NCBI RefSeq assembly: GCF_921293095.1
Contig: NC_060248.1
Location: 129,592,972-129,656,971 of the forward strand
Direction of reading: 5' to 3'
Source of the DNA: Ischnura elegans
Lineage: Eukaryota; Arthropoda; Insecta; Odonata; Coenagrionidae
Length of the DNA stretch: 64,000 bases
The notes below the pieces were generated by a model. The model was given only the letters and a program-made list of their open reading frames with translations. It searched no databases and had not been told where the DNA came from. Made by a program: the position numbers and the translations under genes. Positions within the stretch are counted from its first letter, which is position 1; the number at the start of each line of letters is the position of its first letter. This document shows positions 46,004 to 57,100 of this stretch, piece after piece.

Positions 46004-46666
46004 TAGGGTAGTTTCCTTCATCAAAGAAAACGAAATGCATTGATTGCGATTCCTTACCCACCATTAGTGTATTCATAATATACAAATTATTTGGTTTTAG
46101 AAATCCCAGTTTAGATGAATGGCAATGGTCAATTTTAACCTCATTTGAAAAAGGCCAGATTGGCGCCCATGCAATGCCACTACATGTGACGTCACAGAGA
46201 CCTAGTTTCTATACGAGTAGATAGGAGTTTTACATCGCCTGATATTACCAATGCATTCACGAGGCACAGAGCCCATGGAAACATGTCTTAATAATCACCT
46301 ATTAAAACTGCCTAAGGTCGGAAAGTTTTCTTCGTTTGATAAGGTATTAATAATCCTTATTAAGCCAAGCGCTACCTGCTAGCAGGGTACTCTGCTACCT
46401 GCTAGCATCCTGCGTCATATCAGCACTCAAAGCCTCGCCCCAAGGTCACCTCACAGGGCGACAGATGGAACCAGAAATACGTCGCACGGAGTTTTCCCAG
46501 CAATCCTACTTAGCCATCGCATTTTCGCGCGCTTGAAAATTTTCACTTTTCATTTGATCGCGAAAAATATATATCGTCATTTAAAAATCTAAGAGCGTAA
46601 ATTGCGAACTCCAGGAGTAATAATCTTTCGATGTAGGAAATAAAAAAATAATAGGAAACCACCCTA
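46004..46666 (-). mobile_element. Family A element, full length
   Basis: TAGGGTAGTTTCCTTCATC to GGAAACCACCCTA; one of the cleanest copies with both 14-bp ends intact. Confidence 0.92.
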
Positions 46667-46964
46667 TTATGAGGCTTGATGGGATTTGTAGTCATACCAA
46701 TGTTAGAAGAGCCATGGTGAATGTTAAAATTTCCTCTTTGCCTCTTTTCACACATTGACTTTTTGGACGTAATTAGCTAAAAGGTGAAGTTTGGTTGTAG
46801 TATTTTGACTATTGGTTTAAGTATGCACCACAAAAGATCGATTCTAAGCCTATGTTAGTGGATATGTTTAATTACACAGCTTCATGTTATTTGAGGAGAG
46901 GAAAAATGATGGTATATATGTATTATTATTGTTCCCAATAACTTCTGTAAAAAACATTTATCCT

Positions 46965-47893
46965 TTCAGATAGTCTTTATTGAATGAACACCAGGACAAC
47001 AGTTATTTTTCACAGTTTATCATCAACAGAACATAGAAATACAATACCAGTTTCATTCATTCAAAAAAGCACAGCAACATTGTTTAGACTCATGCACTAG
47101 CATGAGTGCAAGAAGAGACTTAAATATCTTGAGCTATATTTCAGTGGCAGAAATAAATTCCTAACTATATTGGCAATTCCTATACAACAGCGCAATCAAC
47201 AGTACACATTTTTCTCTCATGAAAGACATTCTAAAATAACTAGAACAAAATAATACATGTCCTTATGTACAAAAATATTAAATACATACATATATACATC
47301 TATAAATAAGTTTTCGGCTCTTTTTCAAATACAAGCTAATTATTTGAACTTCAATCCTAAAGAGAAGCTAAGATAAATACCATTCATTGTTCTCACAAAT
47401 GATCTTTCACATTGAAAATCACACAAAAAAATTGAAATTGTGCATTAACATCGCTCTCTGTACAGGACATTGCAATTAACTTATGTTGTATGTGTTTTAT
47501 TTCCTTGAATCTTCGATAGCAGACTAGACATTCTCATAAATCATTATCCAGATACAATCAACTTGCAAAAAAATGAGCCCAGGACAAATAATTCCAAAAA
47601 CTTGTATTTTACGGCATAATTTTAATTAAAGCTTCATGGACAGCAAGGGAACAATCAGAAAAATTTACCCAGGAGTCATTCCACTTTGATAATTTAAACA
47701 AAAGTTATGGTCAACAACTTCGTTTCTTCTGATAAAATTTGATCTAAAAATACAGGCTGTCATAAAATATTGGCAACTTATCACTCATCAGCCAGTCCAT
47801 ATACATCAGATCTGACTTTCAGGCACTGTGTGATCGATCCCTTTTCTTTGTTGACTAAACAGCGAATCCTTTACTTTAAGAGTGATTCTCAGA
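46965..47893 (-). other. Probable 3' UTR of the TCAIM-like gene
   Basis: The 930 nt after the stop codon are AT-rich and free of recognisable repeats. A canonical AATAAA on the - strand lies at about 46977-46982. The end point is inferred. Confidence 0.5.
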
Positions 47894-48167
47894 CTATGGT
47901 TTCCAATCCCACGGTATGCACACTTCACCGTGGGAAAGAATGGAGTAGTAATGGGTCACTCTTAAGCCTAGCCCAGAGATTAATGAGGCAACTGTCGACC
48001 TATAAGGGTCGGAATCTGAAATTTGTCCACTAGAACTGACATTTGGCAAAAGGCGTTCACAGCAAGATATCATCAGGGCTGGGGTAATGTTATCATCTTT
48101 CTCCAATGAAGTTAGCCCAAGCTCCTTCATACACTGTGCATGCAACCCCCTCTCTAGATGCTTGTTG
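47894..48167 (-). CDS. TCAIM-like terminal exon
   Basis: Acceptor TTTTCAG|C, phase 2 in, TAG stop at 47896-47894. Encodes NKHLERGLHAQCMKELG, MISCCERLLPNV, and the C-terminal THYYSILSHGEVCIPWDWKP, which matches the characteristic end of TCAIM proteins (CIPWNWK). Confidence 0.88.
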
Positions 48168-51100
48168 CTGAAAAGAAAATTAACAGAGAATAAATGAATA
48201 ATTTTTCCTAAGCAAGATGAAACCAAAATGTTTAGCCCTGTTAACTCTCCCGTGGTATGTGCCTACTGTCCATACCAAAAGTTTAGAGACTCAAGATTGA
48301 ATGCTGATAAAAACTACACCTATTAAGCCATTTCCTTGACATTGGAGTCATTACTTTCCTTGTTCCATTGTGCGTTCATTAGCATGGTTGAAAAAGTTTT
48401 ACCCCACTTGTTAAATGTAGATAACAGTACATAAACTAAAAAAGTAGTGGATTTTTTTAAAAGGCTTTTTAAATAAACCTCAACTTTAAACATTGCCAAC
48501 GTTAAGAGCACATTACTAAATTTACCAAATTTATTTATGATTCTGAATAAGGCTTACATAGCATTAATATTAAGTTTCATAAGCCTCCCACAATTATAAC
48601 AATTGTTATAGTATATTTTATGAAACAACATTTTCTAATAAACGGTTGCCCGTACGAGGTGAATTTTGACATTGTTGTCATTGGCTAGTCTTCTGTATCT
48701 ATGTGTGAACAATCTTAAATTTGCACAACTATGTGTTGATTTTATAACGATTTGTACAATTTTCCACAAAGAAATGGGTGCTGGCTGCACTGTCACTTGG
48801 CAACAGCACAGTGCCGACAGCTGCTGTTTTTATCGAATGGCACAAGAAGTAGTAGCAATAGAATGGTTTATGCATTCAATATAAAAGTACAGTCACGGTA
48901 CTCACCACTGATACTCGTGCAAAAGCTCCATTGCTTTCACCATATTGTCAGAAATGAAGCTCACAAGGAGAAAGGCGGGGATTGATGCCGGGACGATGAA
49001 CTGGCCAGTTGGAGACAGCATCAAGGGTCCAGACTCACTGCAAAGATAGGTTGAGACTCAAAAGAATATTCCTTTAACTCAATCGTTAGGCAGCAATACT
49101 GAAACTGGTATATAGCTATTGCTTTGATTACTGTGGTATTTACTATGCATAGGATAGGCATCAGAAAGAAGACTAATGAACATGATGGTGGGAGGAGCTA
49201 TGAAGTACCGTATAAGCGCGTGTAAGAGGCGCACCTTTTTTCCCAGACATTGCAGCCGAAAATGGGGGTGCGCCTCTTACACAAACTTCTTATCTACCCC
49301 CCTCCCCTTCACCGGTCGCAAGCTCAAGGGGAACTGAGTGGCCTTGGTTTTCAGCGTGAGTCAGTCATCTGAAACCCTGGGTCAAAAACAAGCGGCAGGC
49401 AGGGGAGTTTCTCCCTTAGTGACGTACTTTTAAAATGCTCCTGTTTGAATTTCTTGCAAGCATCGCGCCGTCACGTCGGTACCCCAGAGGTGAACATTGA
49501 AAAGATCGCGCGGGGTGATTCGCTCCGGAGCACGCGCTAAATTTACTGCCACGAGTGGGCATACCGCGGCATTTATACTGCATATAGTAATCGCTTATCA
49601 AACGTAGAGAAACGCGTAGTTTTGAAGGACATACCTGGTTAATAGTCAACATCTGTCTTGCCGAGAAATTTTCATTGCGCTGAGCACCTGATTTTTCAAA
49701 AATTATCTTCAGACGCTAATATGAGGATTTTTGCAACTGAAAATTATATTGGTGTCAAAACCTGCGGTTTAAAAAATTCGAACGAGTGTATTCATTATTG
49801 GATTAGCGCTGATGGAGAGGTCGAGGGGAAGGAGCGCGCTCCCTCCCCTCAATATTTCAAGCTACGAGGCTACGAGCGAAGGAGCAAGAGAAGAACACGT
49901 CCGATCTTGCGTGTGACGTCGTTGCCTTTAAAGCGAAGAGGCGAAGGCGTAGCAATGTGATATACGCAGTTTGCGTTGCCTGAAGTTTCCAGTCCGTCTC
50001 GTCTTGTTTGAATGCGCTTATGCTACGCTTGTTTCTTCCGAAATTGTGCTGTTAGGACTAAGTTGAATATTAGTAGCCTTGTTTTAGCTATAAATCTTTG
50101 TGTCAATCAATTAGAGCTCAAAAAACTTAAATGCTGTCAGATATACGTCGCGTCAGGTCTAATTCTTTTTAGAACCTCGTGCGTGTCATACAATTGCTGA
50201 AAGATTTCGAGATATATTTTCGAGCTCAGAAGGTGACTCACCTAGCATTTGACCTCCAGAAACTCGGAGAATTGAACCTGGTAGACCGAAAAAGGTCAGT
50301 TGGTGAGATGGGGTAGGGATGAAACGCATTTCCATTGATCCCCTGTAACTTGATAATTTCCTATTTTCCTGTGGAGTCCCGGAAAGGAAAAAAATGGCCC
50401 CTTGCACACACACCGATTTTGGACGGCCGGTAAAATATCGGCCGATATTTTACCGGCGAAGCGATGCTTGCACACATGCCGGATTTTTACCGGTCCAACG
50501 ATAAGTTGCTATGTTTTTGAGCCGGCGACGGCAATCCACAGTGACAATGGCCGGCAGCTAACCGGCATTTAGCCGGTGCCGGCGCATGCTCAGTACGTGT
50601 GCAAGCTCCAATGCTCTCCCATTGTTCATTATTGGAATGTGGACGGCTGATATTTTACCCACCGTCCAAAATTGGTGTGTGTGCAAGGGGCCTTAAATCT
50701 ATGACGTGGTTATTATCCTAAGGCGCTGAGATTGCCCCGATTGTTGTCCAATCTCTTGGGAAGGTTCATGCTATCTGCCTCTCGTGTTTTGCCTTAAAAT
50801 TTTCCACGGCTGCAATTCTATTGCAATACTCCTGCGAGAGCTTTTAAACAAAATTGTTCGTGAGTAGGACTATCATCGTAGAGCAACGGAGTATGCGAAG
50901 AGAGGATCGGAACTTTTTCTACTCCCTCTTATGCCACTATTACCGCCGCAGTTATCAAAATTTCCTCTTTCAAATAGTACTGAAAGAGGAAATTTCGATA
51001 ACTGTCGAAATTCCAGGCATACGTCTGCAACACCGCACAATAGGATAAAAAAATGCCGCAATTTTTTTTTCTTTATAGCTTCGATCCTCAAAATAGGGGT

Positions 51101-54100
51101 GCGCCTCTTACATACGCTTATACGGTACTTCCCATTACAATATTCTCAAGACAACCCCAGAAACTTGAATTTGCTGTGTTATTAATGTTGAGAGATCCTG
51201 TTGACAATAGGACAAACAGTCACTCTTCCAGTTAAAACTTTATACTAAGTCATATACTGCTAGATGCTCATGCAGATCTCTATCTCAAGTAGACATGACC
51301 AAATGAATTGCCTGGATGGACTTGGACCAGCTGCGGAGCCAATGGAAGACTGACTTTACTATCCCATGACTTTTAAAATATAGCCTCTTTACTATTTATA
51401 TAAACTCTTCTCTTTATTATTTATGGTAAAAATGGTGATGAGAGTAAAAAAGTACTGAACAACAAAGATCCCTGTTAAAGAGATGTATACGCAACTATGC
51501 ATCGCATATTGTGTTGATATCTCACTCCCGAGATGTATCAATGGATATTTGCACAGATGGAATCTCCAGCGATATGAATGAAATCCCATGCATGATTAAC
51601 AAGCTAAACCTACAGCAATCTTCATCATCAGAAAGGCTGACCTCAAGATATAAAGGGAAATTCAAGCCAGCACCAGAATTTCTTTGTCAATTTGAGAACT
51701 TACGTTTCCACGACGAGCTGAAATTGCTTGAGTGAGGGAGGCCACTCCTTGGGATATCTTCCCCTGCCCCTGTAATCGCCAAGAGATGTTGCAAGTCTCC
51801 TCAAGTGCCTCTCATAACCCTCAGCAGTCACTTTAGGCTGGAATTTCCTGTAAAGGATAGTGGGCACAAACAATATCGTAAATCTAGAGCACATACTTCA
51901 CCCATCTTCAAATACCCTTCTTTTTTAACTCCTTAAGTCCTTAAGTAAAGTAAAAATAATTTGAATTTGTTACTGATTATTTAAATGCATTGTTAGTTTG
52001 ATACTGTGATTCAATACTGCAACATGGCCCAAGACAACAAGCCAAGTTCTTTCCATTGGCATCATAACTGTTCAGCAAAAATGTGTTATATCAGAATACA
52101 GGCTTTCAGCAAAGCCTCTCTTTTTAAACCATAAAGCTTGTGATTTTGAATTAAGACTTGGAATTCTGTTGTAGCCGCTGATTTCCTAATATTTTATTCA
52201 ATCAACACATTTCCTTTTCTTCCACTTCACTTTACATTGGGACCACAAGTATTTCACGGATCTCAATATCAATTGCAAAAGAGCATGATTCCCAAGGCAC
52301 ATTCCTATGATCAATTTCACTGTAAATCTCAAGCCATACCTGTGCACAATTCTGATGTCCATTAGAACTCTTGACACTGCACGCTCAACCGCTGGTATCC
52401 TAGCCAACACTGCATCTCTCCTTTTCACATTTCGTATCAGCTAGCATCAGAAAGAAAGAAAGAAATCGTTAATGTTAAAAATGAATATTCATACATAAGT
52501 CATAGATTACTTAGATGAGTTAAACAAAACTGAACCCTTATGCTGCTGGCCTATTTGGAGTGGGATGAACAGAGACTACCAAGGCTATTTTGTACCTATT
52601 TTCAGGAATTTCCCAAGATATCAAATCTGTAATTATTTGTAGTTTTTTGTACACTTTAATTTATTTAGATATTGGCCTTCGGGAAAAGAAAGGGCTGAAT
52701 GAAAAGTGATTTCATCGAATTTTTCTAACAGCTAAAACAAATTTTACTGCCACATCATACATATGTATACATAAAATAACAAAAATACCAATGATTTAAT
52801 AAAGAGTCATTTTATGATATTTTGATAAAGAAAATCAGAGTACCAAATCCTTAATCAAAATAATTGTATAATATGAGAAGATATAGAATTTTCTTAATTT
52901 TTAACATCTTTTCATTTAAAAAGAATATGGTGGCAGACTTCCACCTATATACATTACCTCCTTCATGTACTACTTGAAGGCCGAAGCTTAAGTTGGTATT
53001 TACTATCCAAGACCACTTACAATTTTCTGCCACAAGCAATTTAGTGCAACCATATATCCACGGCTTTGGACATTCACTGCCAGAACTTTTTTTATAGACT
53101 ATAAACTAATAGGTGGAATGGTCACTCCACATGCTAACCCAGATGGATGTAGTTAAAAAATGATCAGAACAAGTATGTACATAGCAAAGAGCGAAGCCTG
53201 ATGCCAAAAAAAGTCCATTTAGAGCAGGTTTAGAGTGAACACAATAAATATAACAGTTACAGCACCAAATTTCAAAGTTCTAGATCGCTTTGAACAGATC
53301 ACATGTACTGCTTAAAATATACCCATCAAGCATTGAATAAAAGAAGATTATAATCGAAACTAGTGCACAACTTTACTTCTGTTGCTATCTCTGGAATCTA
53401 GCCTGACCACATGGCCCCAATTTATAAAATACATGACAGACAAAAAAATTCCACAGAAGAGAATGTATACTTACATCTAACCAGTTATTCCGCACTTCAC
53501 TGCTGTTGAGCATGACATGTCCATCAAGAGTGACTCCAGTTTCGCTTCCAAAAACAAGAATCCGACCTGAGAAAAACATTTTCCAACAAAGCATTAGGAA
53601 ACAAACATTCACTCACCTCCACTTCTTTTCTGAAAGAGCTAACAACAGAAAACACTGGTAATACATAATGAATATGTAGTAGTGAGCTTTAGTTGGTTTA
53701 ACTAAGCACGAAGTTGACTATTATACCCAAACAAAAGATCAGACGAGTAATAGAGCAGGCATGTCATTTTAAAGATGAATAACATGAATAATCTTTCTTT
53801 CTTGCACAATGGATCTTGGGGAGTAATAGTAGAAGCACTTATGATGCAAAACTAAAATTTGCATGACATTTGAGTGATTCACTCCAGGAGAATTCCTCGG
53901 GAGTTGATTCAAATCAGATAAATGAACATTTTGAAACAATGTCACCAGGACAAACTGAAGTAAACAAACACCTTGCAAGAAGAACTGATGCTAAAATAAG
54001 AAATAGGTGAGTACCTCACACCCATATTGGAAGGTGTTACACATCAAATGTTTAACAACGAGGGCTGTGCCAAAAGTAAGGTTCCCAATGAGCCACAATG

Positions 54101-57100
54101 TTGAGCTATGAAAGTGCTACGCTAAATCCCACAACATTGTCATGCGCAGTGGTTCCCCTACTCTCGAGTCCGCCATTCCGTGATTCACTGTGTCGCTCAT
54201 TATTGGCTTAGCAACCGTCAACAATGAAAGTGATAATCCCCGTTCCCATCAAGTATGAGGATCAAGCAGTAATCCGATTTCTCCTTGCAAGGAAGTCACC
54301 GCCATTGGAGATTCATCAGCAACTGACTGAACTTTGTGAAGATTGCATATCCATTCAGCATGTATGCAAATGTTGCAGGGCTTTTGCTGAGGGCCACACG
54401 GAAGTTCACGATGAAGAACGGAGTGGAAGACCGCCGGTTTTGGATTGTCCAGAGCTGCTCAAAGATCGGAGGGTCACTGTCCGTGAATTTGTTGTACACA
54501 TTTCTGAAGCTCTTCACGGCACAATTGAAAGAACTTCAACGGAAATGTTGGGTTATCGCAAGATATGTGCTTGCTGGGTCCCCCGGATGCTGACTGACAG
54601 ACTCATGGAGCAATGCCTTGACACTGCTTGCAAATTTTTTCAACAATTTTAAGGTGGGGGCAACAAGGAGAAGTTGTTGGTCTCTATCGTCACCGGAGAT
54701 GAAGCGTGGGTATTCCATTACATCCCCAAAACAAAACTCTTAGGTGGCAAACGCTTCAAGAGCGACGATGAAGTCCGAGCAGAGGTCATGCGTGATTGCG
54801 CACCCGTTGCCTTCACGTGAGTTCCATGTTCCTGTTTCCTAGGCATCGCGGTGCACAATCCCGCTCAGTGATAACGGATCCTCATCCCGCAGCAGTCACA
54901 TCCCGGACAACTTGTGCGTGCCATGACTACGCAGCATGGTGCCTGACAGCATAGTTTCCACAGTAGTTTTGAACTGTTTGTGGAAACCACTTTTCTGAAT
55001 CTGTGATCTTGCAGCCACGGATGCATGGTTTTCGGAAACCAGGAATATATACATATAGCAGTAGGAATGCGAGTACAATCACATTTTCACTGCTAAAAAG
55101 ATCGCGGTCGGGAAAAGAAAGCTCTTAATGATTCTGGAAAGCAATCTAAAATAACAGATGACGTGCATAAATAATAATATCGTTTGATTTATACTAGGGA
55201 TGGGTCGAATAGTAGATTTCTCGAATTCGAATATCGAATTCGAATATCAAATCATTGCTCGAATATTCGAATACCTCGAATTTCGAATACCTCAAATACT
55301 AAACGATGAATGTGAAAATGTTTGACTAGGTCGCCTATGCAGCAGGAAACCCAAGATTTTGGCGAGTAATTGTAATTGCCTTTAAAGGATTCAAACAGGA
55401 ATTTGGCTGATTAATGGAATATTTTAATTTTATGTAAACAATAGGGTTGTTTCCTTCATTAAAGAAAACGAAAGGCGTTGTTTGTGATTTGTTACCCACC
55501 ATTGGTGTATTCATAATATACAAATTATTTGGTTCTAGAAATACTGGCTTAGACCAATGGCAATGGCCAATTTTATCCTCATTTGAAAAAGGCCAGATTG
55601 GCGCCCATGCGATGCCACTCCACGTGACATCACAGGGATCAAGTTTCGACACGAGAGGATAGGAGTTTTACATCGTCTGAGGTTACCAATGCATGCATGA
55701 GGCACAGATGCAACAGCGCAATCTGCAACATAATTGGCAATAGGGTAGTTTCCTTCATCAAAGAAAACAAAAGGCATTGATTGCGATTCGTTACCCACCA
55801 TTAGCGTATTCATAATACATATAGATATTATTTGGTTTTAGAAATACCAATTTAGACGAATGGCAATGGTCAATTTTATCCTCATTTGAAAAAGGCCAGA
55901 TTGGCGCCAATGCGATGCCACTCCACGTGACATCACAGGGACCTAGTTTCTATGCGAGTAGATAGGAGTTTTACATCGTCTGAGATTACCAATTCATACA
56001 TGTGGCACAGAGATCAGGGGAAACATGTCTTAATAATCACCTATTAAAACTGGCTAAGGTCAGAAAGTTTTCTTCGCTTGATAAGGTATTAATAATCCTT
56101 ATTTTAGCCAAGCGCTACCAGCTAGCATGGTACTCGGCTACCTGCTAGCATCCTGCGTCGTATTAGCGCTCAGAGCCTCGCCCCAAGGTCACCTCACTCG
56201 CGGCAGTGGGAAGCAGAACGACGTCACACGGAGTTTTTCCCGGCATTCATACTTACCCGTCGTGTTTTCGCGCGCTTGAAAATGTTCACTTTTCATTTAA
56301 TCGCGAAAAATAGATATCGTCATTTAATAGTCTAAAAGCGTGAAATACGTACTCCAGGAGTATTAATATTTCGATTTAGGCAATAAAAAAATCATAGGAA
56401 AGTACCCTATTTGAGCATTACGCCAAAATGCTAAGCCTCCGTCGTATTTCTTCGTCTTTCCGGCATTTATTTTCCTGCGTAAAATGCTTAAATAAAGTCA
56501 GAAATATGTCGTGTTTGGTCTTATTCTTTCTTAAATTACGCGCATATTACTAATATTTCAATCCAATAAAAGTGTAATATCAATTGCCGAAAGTCATTGT
56601 TAGACAACTTTTGGGCTAGTAGATGACTCATGCAGCAGTTGACCTCCAGAAATGGGGAACTTCGAAGCAGGTAAGCAGAAAAAGGCCAGTGGGTGAGTAG
56701 AGGGGGGGGGGGCGTTTTATTGTTCTCGTGTAACTTGATATTTTTTTCGAAGCTGAGGTCTTCGTAATACGATCCCTGCGCGAGCAGGGACCTTTTGTTT
56801 GATTTCGGAGAAGAGGAAATCGTCGGAGGGGGTGGGGCGAACGCTGAATGGAGGGGGATAGCGGATCGTGGGAAATGCGCCAATGTCACTATCCCACGGC
56901 ACTGAGTTTTTCACTATGGTGGTTTCATCGCCTGAGGAAGATTCAAAATAAGTGCCTGTCGTTATTAGCCACAAAGGACACATGGCAAACACCTCGTCTT
57001 ATTTTTATCAAAAGATGGATGCGGGAAAATGGTCAGTGAGGGAGAAAGAGGGAAGGGTGAAACGCGATTCTATTATTTTCCGGTAACTTCATATTTTTTC

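Noticed and set aside
48752-48985. 77-codon ORF on the + strand
   Set aside because: Mostly antisense to a TCAIM-like exon with a confirmed splice phase.
55335-55813. ORFs such as MNTLMVGNESQSMPFVFF repeated at several places, suggesting a multigene family
   Set aside because: They all lie in family A elements; the frame is kept because the DNA is repeated, and many copies break it.
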